From positions 2,725,097-2,789,096 of the forward strand of contig NZ_LS999839.1 in NCBI RefSeq assembly GCF_900564155.1: a stretch of 64,000 bases of DNA, given 5' to 3'. Below are positions 29,436 to 38,305 of the stretch, in pieces. The notes below the pieces were generated by a model. That model saw nothing but the letters and a program-made list of their open reading frames with translations, was not told the origin of the DNA and ran no database searches. Each line of letters begins with the position of its first letter. Position 1 is the first letter of the stretch. A program made the position numbers and the translations under genes. The DNA comes from Pedobacter schmidteae. GTDB taxonomy: Bacteria; Bacteroidota; Bacteroidia; Sphingobacteriales; Sphingobacteriaceae.

Positions 29436-29526
29436 TGTTATTCCTGTTTAAACTGCTTTGTAAGTTGTTTAAATGTGGTCTTTTAGGTGGGTACAGGCAG
29501 CTTGAAATTATTTTCAAATAAAATGC

Positions 29527-29558
29527 AAAGGGCAAACTGGTTGCCCTTTCATTTTTTA
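29527..29558. terminator. Second hairpin terminator in the 29.4-29.9 kb spacer
   Basis: AAAGGGCAA (29527-29535), loop ACTGG and TTGCCCTTT (29541-29549) are followed by ATTTTTT. With no recognised gene between the two hairpins, it is either a backup terminator or a relic of lost DNA. Confidence 0.65.
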
Positions 29559-29699
29559 ATATTGGGTGGTTGTTCAATAACGAATGGTCAGATGGTTTTA
29601 TGAAAGTAGCTTTAGCGCATATCGATGTCATTTATAACTGGGAATTTATGAAAAAGGCGGTTTTACAATGAACTAGGCTTAGCTGGAAAATCCAATGCC

Positions 29700-29792
29700 A
29701 TTGACCCCACTTCGCCATTTTGAAAAGCCAAGCTAACTCACTCATAATAAATGGCAATGGGGAGCAATTAAAATTGGCGAGATGGGATCACT
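29700..29792. repeat. Imperfect inverted repeat resembling IS/MITE ends
   Basis: The left arm ATTGACCCCACTTCGCCATT (from 29700) and the right arm at 29770-29792 (AAAATTGGCGAGATGGGATC...) are imperfect reverse complements of about 22 bp around a ~48 bp core. No transposase frame is present. The ~270 bp from 29560 to 29905 otherwise shows no supported gene. Confidence 0.4.
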
Positions 29793-29905
29793 TTAGTCTG
29801 GTTTGTCCAGTCAGTAAAAAAGCCAATTTCCATATTGGCACTTAATTTGATTACTGGCTTAAACAATTGCTAAGTAACGTTATTTATATACCCAATATTG
29901 CCATT

Positions 29906-31483
29906 TTGAAGAGAGTACTACTTTTACTAATTCCTTTATGTTTAACGCTCAATGCCTGTAACTGGTTTAAAGAAACTCCCGAAATAGGGCTGAAGTTGGC
30001 CGAGCATTTCGACAATAAACTTTATAAGCAATTTGATACGGCCGAATATAACGTCATTTTTAAAAGACACTTTGACTCGTTGAAAAGTGATTTTTCTAAT
30101 CCCAATACACTCAAAGCCTATTACCTGAGTAAAAATGATGATCCCAGACTAGTGACTCAGTATTTTGCCACCGGTGCACTCGATACCCTTAAAAATTACA
30201 TCAGCAGAAGCGAACTGCACGGTTTTAATCCGAAGGTATTCCACTATAAAAGGCTCAAAACCTTGCTGGAAGAATTATCTGCCAATAAGTTTAAGAACAT
30301 TGCTGAGGTTTATCCGGTGGTGGCCGACCTGGAGCTGAGTGCTGCCGAGAGTTTGGTTAAATACAATAACTTCCTTTATTATGGTAGTGTAAACCCACGT
30401 AAGTTGCTCTCCAGATATTATGTGCCGGTAAAAAGACCCGATAGTGCAAGCATGCTGGCGGTACTGGGAACAACCGATTTGTTAAAGTTATTGAAAGATA
30501 TTCAGCCTGCCTCGCCAAAGTACCTTGAGCTGCAACAGGCCATGCTGACACAGGAACAGAAAGGAAACCCTGATGAACAGGCCTTGAAAACCATAAAAGT
30601 GAATATGGAAAGATTGAGGTGGAAATTGCCCGATCTTGGGGAAGAATATGTTGAAGTCAATATTCCCGATTTCTCTTTAACCTGGTTTAACAAGGAAGAT
30701 ACTTTAAGTCATATGAAGGTTTGTGTTGGCGGTGCCCGCGAAAAGGATTATGCAGAAAAATTAAAACTGTTTATGAAGTCGGGCAGTTTGGATGATAAAC
30801 CCAAAAACCACGAAACCCCTATTTTGTATAGTAAACTGAATTCGATACAAGTAAACCCGGTATGGAATATTCCGGTAAGCATTGCCCGCAGTGAGATTTA
30901 CTGGCAGGCGGTTCGGGATCCTTATTATTTGTCCAACAACAACATCAGAGTTTATTATAAAGGGAAGCAGGTAAAAGATCCTGATACGATAGAGTGGAGT
31001 AAATATCCGAGAGAAAAGCTCCCTTTTGAGTTTAAACAAGGCTCGGGCGAGGGAAATGCATTGGGCAAATTTAAATTCATATTTGACAACGGATCCAGCA
31101 TTTATTTGCACGATACCAATAATAAAAGTGGTTTTGCACGTAGTAACCGGGCCATTAGCCACGGTTGTGTACGGGTAGAAAAGCCACTGGAATTTGCCGA
31201 AATGCTGGTAAGGGACAAGTATCAGTACGATCAGCTGAGGATGGAAGTGAACCTGCCACCAATTGATACGACCAAAATTGAAGTTTACAAGAAAAAGATG
31301 GCCAAAAAGGCCGATACTTTGAATGTCTTTCAGCTGAAACCAAAATGGTTTGGTACCAAAAAGCCTGTGCCCTTGATTATCAATTATATTACGGCATGGC
31401 CACAAAACGGTATTATTGAATTCAGACCGGATGTTTATGGCTTAGATGAAACTTTGTATGCAGCGATGAAGAAATTCATGTAA
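29906..31483 (+). CDS. L,D-transpeptidase (YkuD family) lipoprotein
   Basis: The likely start is TTG at 29906, giving MKRVLLLLIPLCLTLNAC, a clean lipoprotein signal; the longer TTG at 29867 would add 13 residues that spoil it. The mature part has an N-terminal scaffold domain (~40-260) and a C-terminal YkuD catalytic domain with the motif AISHGCVRVEKP that carries the His and nucleophile Cys. It is of the YcbB/LdtD size class (525 residues). It should form 3-3 peptidoglycan cross-links or attach proteins to the wall in the periplasm. It is followed after 22 bp by the BatA-like gene. Confidence 0.88.
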   Translation: MKRVLLLLIPLCLTLNACNWFKETPEIGLKLAEHFDNKLYKQFDTAEYNVIFKRHFDSLKSDFSNPNTLKAYYLSKNDDPRLVTQYFATGALDTLKNYISRSELHGFNPKVFHYKRLKTLLEELSANKFKNIAEVYPVVADLELSAAESLVKYNNFLYYGSVNPRKLLSRYYVPVKRPDSASMLAVLGTTDLLKLLKDIQPASPKYLELQQAMLTQEQKGNPDEQALKTIKVNMERLRWKLPDLGEEYVEVNIPDFSLTWFNKEDTLSHMKVCVGGAREKDYAEKLKLFMKSGSLDDKPKNHETPILYSKLNSIQVNPVWNIPVSIARSEIYWQAVRDPYYLSNNNIRVYYKGKQVKDPDTIEWSKYPREKLPFEFKQGSGEGNALGKFKFIFDNGSSIYLHDTNNKSGFARSNRAISHGCVRVEKPLEFAEMLVRDKYQYDQLRMEVNLPPIDTTKIEVYKKKMAKKADTLNVFQLKPKWFGTKKPVPLIINYITAWPQNGIIEFRPDVYGLDETLYAAMKKFM

Positions 31484-31505
31484 AAGTTGCTAACTTTGTT
31501 TTTTA

Positions 31506-33554
31506 ATGAATTTCCTATACCCAGGTTTTCTTTTTGCACTGCTGGCAATAGCCATTCCTATTGTAATTCACTTATTCAATTTCCGAAAGTTTAAAAAAGT
31601 TTACTTCAGCAATGTAAGGTTCCTGACCGCTGTAGAAGAACAGAATTCATCCCGGGAAAAACTTAAAAACTTATTGATACTGATCAGCAGGATTCTGGCT
31701 ATTGTTTTCCTGGTACTGGCCTTTGCCCGACCCTTCATTCCGGGATCCAATCGACAAAACAGTCCATCGGGCCGAAACCTGGTGTGCATTTATATTGATA
31801 ATTCTTATAGCATGGAAAGCCTGAATAAGGAAGGCAATTTGCTGGAAGAAGCCAAACGTAAGGCCAGGGAAATTGCGGGGGGCTATGCCATGACCGATCA
31901 GTTTATGTTGCTGACCAATGATTTTGAAGGTAAACACCAGCGTGCGGTAAATAAAGAAGAGTTTTTGAGTTTACTGGATGCCATAAAGATATCGCCAACC
32001 GGCCGATCTTTACAACAGGTGATCAACAGAATGGGCAGCGCCACTGCGGCCAATAAAAACGAACAGGCGTATTTGCTTTCCGATTTTCAGAAGAGCTTTG
32101 CAGGTATACAGTCGCTGCAAACCAACCCTGCCATTAATTATTCCTTTATAAAGCTAAATGCCAACAGCCTGCCCAATATATCAGTCGACAGTGTATGGAG
32201 TCTTTCGCCGGTACACCTGCCTGGCCAGACGGAGCAGTTTGTAGTGCAGCTGCGCAATTATGGCGAAGAGGATGCTGTGGATATTCCCTTGCAGCTGGTG
32301 ATCAACAAGCAGCAAAAGGCCATTGCTAATTTGAAAATTGCAGCTGGTAAAACGGTAAAGGATACTTTGTCTTTTAGCGGATTGACAGGGGGCTGGCAAA
32401 AGGGAACTTTGAGCATTAAAGATTTTCCACTGACTTTTGATGATGCGCTGAATTTTACTTTTAAGGTAGCCCAGGAATTGAAGGTATTAAGTATTGGCGG
32501 TAATACTTCGGATAAATACATCCGGTCCCTTTTCTCGGCCGATCCTTATTTTAAGCTTACCGAAATGCCTGAATCTAATATCCGGTATTCGGCTTTTGCC
32601 GATTACAGCCTTATTGTGCTGGACGGTTTAAAAGAGCCTTCGTCGGGGCTTGCCCAGCAATTGAAAGCTTATGTAGAAAATGGGGGTTCGGTGGTGGTTT
32701 TTCCTGACCTGGATTCCAATGGCGCAATTTATACTCCTTTTTTACAGGGCTTGTCGCTGCCTGCGGTACAGCAGCTTAATGTGGGGCCTGCAATGGCCAG
32801 CAGTATCGATTTGAAAAATCCGGTATTTAAAGATGTGTTTGAGCAGGTGCCCGAAAATATTGACCTGCCTGTGGTAACCCGGTATTTTAGCTATGCCGAG
32901 CAAAATTCAAGTAATAAAGAAAACATATTGAAGCTGCCGCTAAACAGGTTCCTTTTTGCCAGGTACGATATAGGTGCTGGAAAGGTTTATTTATCGGCTA
33001 GTTCTTTAAACCCTAAAGATGGAAATATATCGAGGCATCCGGTCTTTGTACCGTTGATGTTTAAAATTGCTTTTGCCAGCAATAAGGAACAGCCCTTGTA
33101 TTATACCACGGGAAAAAACAGCTTGCTGGAAAGTGCAAAGATAAATTTATCGGGTAACCAGTCGCTAAAACTGGTGGCTTCGGGCTTTGAGGTGATCCCC
33201 GAGGTTCGGCAAACGCCTGGCAAGACCTTATTATATGTGGCTGATCAGGTAAAGAAATCGGACTTTTACGAATTGAAAAAGGCCGATGAACTGTTGGCAG
33301 TGGTGGCTTTTAACGATGACCGGACGGAATCGGATATGCGCTATGCAACTGAAAATGAAATTAAAGCCTTATTTGGCAAACAAAATATTGCGTTTTACAA
33401 TTCAAAAAAAGACGCCCTATCTATGCAGATGGAGTTGAAAAATAACAGCAGCGAGTTATGGAAACTTTGCCTAATTTTGGCTGTTGTTTTTTTAGCCATC
33501 GAAATAGTATTGATCAGACTTTTTACTCATAAAAAAAATAGACAGACAATATGA
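31506..33554 (+). CDS. BatA-domain membrane protein
   Basis: This 682-residue protein starts MNFLYPGFLFALLAIAIPIVIHLFNFRK, the classical N-terminal aerotolerance (BatA) two-helix domain; a second helix lies at ~57-80 and a last one near 650-672. Between them are a von Willebrand A-like region (VCIYIDNSYSMESLNKEGN) and a glutamine-amidotransferase-like region (~330-420). The DNSYSM segment resembles a MIDAS DxSxS. Members of this family are envelope proteins of unclear role in Bacteroidota. It overlaps the next gene by 4 bp (ATGA). Confidence 0.85.
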   Translation: MNFLYPGFLFALLAIAIPIVIHLFNFRKFKKVYFSNVRFLTAVEEQNSSREKLKNLLILISRILAIVFLVLAFARPFIPGSNRQNSPSGRNLVCIYIDNSYSMESLNKEGNLLEEAKRKAREIAGGYAMTDQFMLLTNDFEGKHQRAVNKEEFLSLLDAIKISPTGRSLQQVINRMGSATAANKNEQAYLLSDFQKSFAGIQSLQTNPAINYSFIKLNANSLPNISVDSVWSLSPVHLPGQTEQFVVQLRNYGEEDAVDIPLQLVINKQQKAIANLKIAAGKTVKDTLSFSGLTGGWQKGTLSIKDFPLTFDDALNFTFKVAQELKVLSIGGNTSDKYIRSLFSADPYFKLTEMPESNIRYSAFADYSLIVLDGLKEPSSGLAQQLKAYVENGGSVVVFPDLDSNGAIYTPFLQGLSLPAVQQLNVGPAMASSIDLKNPVFKDVFEQVPENIDLPVVTRYFSYAEQNSSNKENILKLPLNRFLFARYDIGAGKVYLSASSLNPKDGNISRHPVFVPLMFKIAFASNKEQPLYYTTGKNSLLESAKINLSGNQSLKLVASGFEVIPEVRQTPGKTLLYVADQVKKSDFYELKKADELLAVVAFNDDRTESDMRYATENEIKALFGKQNIAFYNSKKDALSMQMELKNNSSELWKLCLILAVVFLAIEIVLIRLFTHKKNRQTI

Positions 33555-34825
33555 ATCTTCTCCTCACAGGCGTAACCATTGCCGATCCGAACAGTAGTTT
33601 TAACCAGCAGAAATGTGATGTACGTGTAAAAGAAGGAAAAATAGTTAGTATCGGTGATAAATTAGCGGGCAAGCAGGCTGCATCGAAGGATGAAACAGTT
33701 GTTGATGGTTCAGGCCTGGTGCTTTCACCTGGTTTTTTTGATCTGAACTGTTCTGTAGGTGATCCTGGTTTTGAAACCAGGGAAGATATTTATACGGCTA
33801 CGGCAGCAGCAGCGGCCGGAGGTTTTACAGGGCTGGCAGTATTGCCACATACCAAGCCGGTTGTTCATTCCAAATCGGGCGTAGCTTATATCATCAATAA
33901 AGCAAAAGGAAATTTGGTAGATGTATTGCCGGTGGGTGCTGTAAGTCAGGATCTGGAAGGAAAAGAACTGGCCGAGTTGTACGACATGAAGCAGGCCGGG
34001 GCAGTTGCCTTTTCGGATGGCTCAAAGCCCATTTCGGATGATGGTTTTATGAGTCGCGCCTTGCAATATGCCAAAGGGCTGAATGGTTTGCTGATGGTAT
34101 ATCCCGAAAATAAATCCTTAGCCGGCAAATCGCAGATCAACGAAAGTAAAAACAGCGTATTGCTGGGGATGAAAGGCCTGCCTGGTTTGGCCGAAGAAAT
34201 ACACATCAGCAGGGATATCTTTTTGGCCGGTTATCATGACGCACCGGTGCACATCAACAACATCTCTACCGCAGGTTCTGTGGCTTTGATAAAAAAGGCC
34301 AAAAAGGACGGCATTAAAATTACCTGTGATGTGGCAGCACACCAGTTGGTATTTACGGAAGAGTTATTGAGCGATTTTGATAGCAATTACAAGGTGAAAC
34401 CTCCGCTACGTGGTAAAACGGATGTAAAGGCTTTGCTGGCAGGTTTAAAAGACGGAACCATTGATGCAGTAAGCTCGCAACATCGCCCTTACGAAATTGA
34501 GTTTAAAGACGTAGAGTTTGAAATTGCTGCTTATGGCATTGTGGCTTTACAAACAGTGCTGCCCTTACTGCTTAAAGCTGGATTGGACGCCGGACAGATT
34601 GCAGAGAAGCTATCGGTAAATCCGCGCAAACTACTGGGCCTGACAGTTCCGGTGATAGCCGAAGGTGCTGATGCAAACTTTACGGTTTATAGCCCGACCG
34701 AGGAGTGGCTGTACAATGCAGACAACAATCAGTCTAAATCGGCTAATTCTCCATTAATGAATAAGAAATTAACCGGTAAAGTAAAACTGGTATACAACAA
34801 TAAACAAATACAATCCTATGGATAA
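33551..34825 (+). CDS. Dihydroorotase-like protein, probably catalytically inactive
   Basis: This 424-residue amidohydrolase-fold protein aligns by eye with class I dihydroorotases: AAAAAGGFTGLAVLPHTKPVV, NYKVKPPLRGKTDVKALLAG and GIVALQTVLPLL. The catalytic positions are changed: the metal-binding HxH of DxHxH is N66-C-S68 in FFDLNCSVGDPG, the TDHAPH motif reads SSQHRPYE (Q310 for the catalytic Asp, Y314 for His), and the His before ST is N237. It therefore probably cannot bind zinc. Inactive homologues are known to support aspartate transcarbamoylase in some bacteria; that role is only a possibility here. Databases would label it pyrC. Confidence 0.85.
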   Translation: MNLLLTGVTIADPNSSFNQQKCDVRVKEGKIVSIGDKLAGKQAASKDETVVDGSGLVLSPGFFDLNCSVGDPGFETREDIYTATAAAAAGGFTGLAVLPHTKPVVHSKSGVAYIINKAKGNLVDVLPVGAVSQDLEGKELAELYDMKQAGAVAFSDGSKPISDDGFMSRALQYAKGLNGLLMVYPENKSLAGKSQINESKNSVLLGMKGLPGLAEEIHISRDIFLAGYHDAPVHINNISTAGSVALIKKAKKDGIKITCDVAAHQLVFTEELLSDFDSNYKVKPPLRGKTDVKALLAGLKDGTIDAVSSQHRPYEIEFKDVEFEIAAYGIVALQTVLPLLLKAGLDAGQIAEKLSVNPRKLLGLTVPVIAEGADANFTVYSPTEEWLYNADNNQSKSANSPLMNKKLTGKVKLVYNNKQIQSYG

Positions 34826-35489
34826 TCACGTAAAAGTAGCGCTGACCGCATCACTGGAAAAGTTTTCGGCAGTGTCAGGAAAAGATTCGGTTAAATTGAA
34901 AGACAATTTGATTGAAGTGTTTGGTAAAGATCTGGGCTTTTTGGAAAAGGTAGCTGAGTTTGATCAGGCATTTGATGAGTATCCGGCATTTGATGAATTG
35001 AGAGAGGTTTTCTTTGACCTGCTGATGATCAATTTTTTCGCCAGTGATGTAAAGAAACTGGAAGAAGATTATCTGGATTCGGAAGAATGGGCAGATATTG
35101 AAGAAGATACGATTGACAGGGGGACAGAATTGTTAAACCTGTTGTTGTACATTAACGAATGTCACGATGAAAAGATTAAACCAGAACTGGATGATTTTCT
35201 GAAAGAGTTTTTACTGGTTGAAGAGGATGAGTTTCAGGACGAGTTTCATATTTATGAAGACCTGATCAGCAACCAGCAGCTGGTAGAAAGTAGTGTAGAG
35301 GATATTTGCAGTCACGCTGGCATGATAGAACTGGGTGAAGAAATGGAAACGCTTTTTGTGCCATTTATGGTGTTCTTCCATCAGCCAAAGGCCAATGATG
35401 GGGTGATTAAAGATCTGGCAACTTACAGCTCAAATAAGGAGTTCGACATTGCAGTGTATTCATTAATTACGGCATTTAATATTGCTTAA
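34818..35489 (+). CDS. Acidic all-helical hypothetical protein
   Basis: This 223-residue protein is very acidic (runs such as KKLEEDYLDSEEWADIEEDT), predicted helical and cytoplasmic, with no signal peptide or metal motif. It overlaps the dihydroorotase-like gene by 8 bp and is followed after 10 bp by the DUF4199 gene, so it belongs to the operon starting with the BatA-like or transpeptidase gene. I do not recognise the family. The overlap argues for a functional link with the inactive dihydroorotase. Confidence 0.75.
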   Translation: MDNHVKVALTASLEKFSAVSGKDSVKLKDNLIEVFGKDLGFLEKVAEFDQAFDEYPAFDELREVFFDLLMINFFASDVKKLEEDYLDSEEWADIEEDTIDRGTELLNLLLYINECHDEKIKPELDDFLKEFLLVEEDEFQDEFHIYEDLISNQQLVESSVEDICSHAGMIELGEEMETLFVPFMVFFHQPKANDGVIKDLATYSSNKEFDIAVYSLITAFNIA

Positions 35490-35499
35490 TGTATAAGGT

Positions 35500-36075
35500 A
35501 TGACAACAGCACAAACTTTAGAAAACTTAAAGCCTGAAGCGGCAAAAAATGGAATCGGACTTGGGCTGATCTCTTTGGTACTGGGGGTAGTTTCGGCTTA
35601 TCTTTTAGTTGGGGCATCGTCTATGACGGCCGTTTTTTTAATTCCGATGGGACTTGGACTGCTTGTTCCGGTAGTTTTAGCAGTGGTTTTTAGTATCGAT
35701 CTGAGGAAAAAGATTGGTGGTTTTTGGAACCTAAGGCAAGCTACCTCGGGCATATTTGTGATGTTTTTGGTCGCCTATGGAATTTCTGTGGTGGGCAATC
35801 TGGCTTTTAATAAGCTGATTGAACCGGATATGCCCGAAAGAATTCAAACTACTATTGTAAATGCGACCTCTGAGATGATGAAAAAACAGGGGGTGGATGA
35901 GGATGCTATTGATAAAAAGATTGAAGAAATGAATGCTGATTTTGAGAAAAAAAATCAGGGAACAATAATGCAAACTATACAAGGACATGTAATTGGAGTG
36001 ATCATTGTATTTGTGTTTGCTTTGTTGTTTGGCGCAATTTTTAAAAAGGAAACACTTAGGCCTATTGAGGAATAG
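35500..36075 (+). CDS. DUF4199 membrane protein
   Basis: This 191-residue inner-membrane protein has four hydrophobic helices (about 18-36, 43-65, 83-102 and 155-177) and a charged loop with IEEMNADFEKKNQG before the last. The pattern and length match DUF4199, a Bacteroidota family of unknown function. It is the last gene of its operon and is followed by a strong terminator. Confidence 0.82.
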   Translation: MTTAQTLENLKPEAAKNGIGLGLISLVLGVVSAYLLVGASSMTAVFLIPMGLGLLVPVVLAVVFSIDLRKKIGGFWNLRQATSGIFVMFLVAYGISVVGNLAFNKLIEPDMPERIQTTIVNATSEMMKKQGVDEDAIDKKIEEMNADFEKKNQGTIMQTIQGHVIGVIIVFVFALLFGAIFKKETLRPIEE

Positions 36076-36090
36076 CTGAGTTAAACATTT

Positions 36091-36132
36091 AAAAAAATGG
36101 TTGTATCATAATTTGATACAACCATTTTTTTA
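36091..36132. terminator. Strong bidirectional terminator
   Basis: An 18 bp uninterrupted stem AAAAAAATGGTTGTATCA (36091-36108) pairs with TGATACAACCATTTTTTT, with a five-base loop and A/T-runs on both sides. It terminates the DUF4199 operon and possibly the facing kinase gene. Confidence 0.85.
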
Positions 36133-36138
36133 TTATTC

Positions 36139-36186
36139 GAGATGCTGACCACGCAGTAGCCGCGAAGCCAAATAAATTCAGGATGA
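36139..36186. repeat. REP-like intergenic element
   Basis: A sequence with CGAGATGCTGACC at one end and AATTCAGGATGACGATCG at the other lies between the terminator and the kinase gene. Its outer parts match the style of the element at 19101-19150. It is probably one copy of a genome-wide intergenic repeat. Confidence 0.4.
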
Positions 36187-36241
36187 CGATCGCCTTATGA
36201 TACAACTCATTTTTATGCCTTGATGTTCTTTAAAGTTGTCT

Positions 36242-37954
36242 TTATGCAGTCGTCTGTTTTAAATAAGGAATAAAGAAGCTAAAAGTTGTACCTACTTTGG
36301 CTTCACTTTTTACACTGATTTTTCCTTTTTGCATTTCTACCAATTGCTTGCAGATGAACAGGCCAAGCCCGGTGCCCACCTGGCCTTTGGCAGAACTGGT
36401 TTGATAATATTGAGAGAAAAGATTGGGTAGCTGCTCGGGGCTGATGCCCATGCCGGTATCAATAATGTCTACCTGTAATCTGCAATCTTCGGTTAATAAT
36501 TCAGCATTTACAGTAACCTTGCCTTCGTTGGTATATTTTATGGCATTGCTCAGCAAGTTGACCATCACTTGTTTCAGGCGAAAACCATCGCCCAATACTA
36601 TGGCTTCTGTATCGCCTTTAAAATGATATTCCAGGTCTAATTTCTTTTTGGCGGCACTATAACGCATACTTTCCACTACTTCATCTACTGTGGTATGTGG
36701 TGTGAAGGGATCGCTTTCAATTTTAAGTTCGCTGTTTTCCATTTTTGCAGCGTCCAGGGTATCATTTAAGGTGCGCAATAGCATTTCCGAAGAGCCTTTG
36801 ATAGATTGCAGCATATCCGTTTGACGTTGTGTAAGGTCGGTTTTTCCAAACACATAAATGAAGCCTTTGATGGCAGTCAGCGGATTTCTGATTTCGTGGG
36901 TCATGTGGGTAAGCAGCTCCATTTTTTGCCGGGCAATGTTTACTGATCTTTCATTTTCCTTTAGCAGCTGTAGTTCTGATTTATTGAGTTGCAGGATAAA
37001 AATGACCAATAGTGCGGCAAATAAAAGGATAAGGATCAGTGCGGCAAGATAAAATTTGTTGAGCAGGGATGTGGTTTCCTGATAGTTTTTAAAGGCCATT
37101 CCTTTCAGTTCGTCGGCCATTTTATAATTCAGGTCTTTCAAATCGTTTACAATGCGCTCAAGTTCATTACTGATGTGGCTGTTTAGTGATATCAGCTCTC
37201 TTTGCATGGCCAGCATTTTGACATTATGTAGCTGCAATTCCTTTAGTTTTTTTGCATTGTCTGTCCGGTCGCGGGCAATGATTTTTTGGGTATTGATGTC
37301 GGCAATATTTACATTATTGTTGTGATTAATCTCCACTACGCCATTGGCGCTTCCGTTTTTGTTGTAGATGGCGTCTTTTAATCGCCCAAAAAGTCCTTTT
37401 TTCTGTACTGCTATTTCTTTTCGTACGGTGTCGGTTTTAGTATTGACCTTCTTTTTGCGGACGTTAAAGCTGGTTTTGGTTTCGATCAACTTGTTTTGAT
37501 CAGACTGACCTGTAAAAGCGGCGTACACCGTAAGGAGAGAATCAAAATTATGTTTCAGGAGGAAAAGGCGATCCGATAGTTCGAGTTTCTTTTTATACCA
37601 TATTCTTACCTGGTCGCCCTGTGCTGCGGTAAGCTGACTGGTATCTGTCTGGGTTTTTAATAAAGTATCTATTTTATTGAAAGCGAGGGTTAGTTTTGTT
37701 TTGTACTCGCTGCTTTTAGGACCATTAACGTCTAACAGCGATTCCTGAAAGTCGTCTTCAGCCTGATGAAGTAGCAATAATGCTTGTTCTGGCTTGAGCC
37801 GATGTTCGACGTTACTGGCTAGTTTTGCAATTTCTTCCAGTTTGTTGGTGATAGCGCTACGAACAAAAATGGCTGCAACTGCAAGAATAACCACAAATGC
37901 AAGAAATGTGAGGGTGATTTTTCTGGAGAGGATCTTTGTGTAGGTTACTTTCAT
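36242..37954 (-). CDS. Sensor histidine kinase with large periplasmic domain
   Basis: This 570-residue protein has TM1 (~14-31), a ~265-residue helical periplasmic sensor, TM2 (~300-322), a HisKA dimerisation helix with H353 in THMTHEIRNPLTAIKG, and a HATPase_c domain (N-box VNLLSNAIKYTNEG, DTGMGIS, GTGLGLFICKQLVE). There is no receiver domain and no response regulator gene beside it, so it is an orphan kinase. The partner is unknown. It is monocistronic on the minus strand, divergent from the sigma-factor locus. Confidence 0.92.
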   Translation of the reverse strand: MKVTYTKILSRKITLTFLAFVVILAVAAIFVRSAITNKLEEIAKLASNVEHRLKPEQALLLLHQAEDDFQESLLDVNGPKSSEYKTKLTLAFNKIDTLLKTQTDTSQLTAAQGDQVRIWYKKKLELSDRLFLLKHNFDSLLTVYAAFTGQSDQNKLIETKTSFNVRKKKVNTKTDTVRKEIAVQKKGLFGRLKDAIYNKNGSANGVVEINHNNNVNIADINTQKIIARDRTDNAKKLKELQLHNVKMLAMQRELISLNSHISNELERIVNDLKDLNYKMADELKGMAFKNYQETTSLLNKFYLAALILILLFAALLVIFILQLNKSELQLLKENERSVNIARQKMELLTHMTHEIRNPLTAIKGFIYVFGKTDLTQRQTDMLQSIKGSSEMLLRTLNDTLDAAKMENSELKIESDPFTPHTTVDEVVESMRYSAAKKKLDLEYHFKGDTEAIVLGDGFRLKQVMVNLLSNAIKYTNEGKVTVNAELLTEDCRLQVDIIDTGMGISPEQLPNLFSQYYQTSSAKGQVGTGLGLFICKQLVEMQKGKISVKSEAKVGTTFSFFIPYLKQTTA

Positions 37955-38087
37955 TGAATAGGAACAAGTGCAAAAATACTACAAAAATAAGGATAAAAAA
38001 TAAGTATTCTCTTCAGAGCCGGGAACAAGTTGCGCTGAAGAAGCGCAAATTATTCCTAGGTCTCTTCTGAGAAACTGATTTTTTATT

Positions 38088-38244
38088 TCAGCAGGGAGGA
38101 GAAATATTATGAGGAGTGTTAAGGAGGTGAAGGAGAATTATGAAGAAGAATATTATGAGGAGTATTAAGGAGAATTATAGAGGAGGAATATTGAGAAGGA
38201 GCATTTTGGAGGAGAAATGTTGTGGAGGAGCGTTAAGGAGAATT
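38088..38244 (+). repeat. Purine-rich degenerate repeat tract
   Basis: About 155 bp are nearly pure A/G with scattered T. A 21 bp unit at 38107-38127 (ATTATGAGGAGTGTTAAGGAG minus its last base) recurs with one mismatch at 38152-38172 and more loosely at 38219-38240. Many GGAGGA and AAGGAG words occur. It fills most of the 37955-38305 spacer between the kinase and sigma genes, in which no gene is supported. Confidence 0.7.
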
Positions 38245-38305
38245 CGTCAATAATTTTATCAGATTACAGCTCGAATTGCCTATTTTAGCATGGAAAATCT
38301 ATAGA

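Noticed and set aside
30761..31405. 214-codon minus-strand frame over the L,D-transpeptidase gene
   Set aside because: Antisense shadow; the plus frame has the SHGC catalytic motif.
38109..38168. 19-codon frame MRSVKEVKENYEEEYYEEY in the purine-rich tract
   Set aside because: It simply translates the purine repeat; there is no promoter or relation to the sigma gene to support it as a leader peptide.
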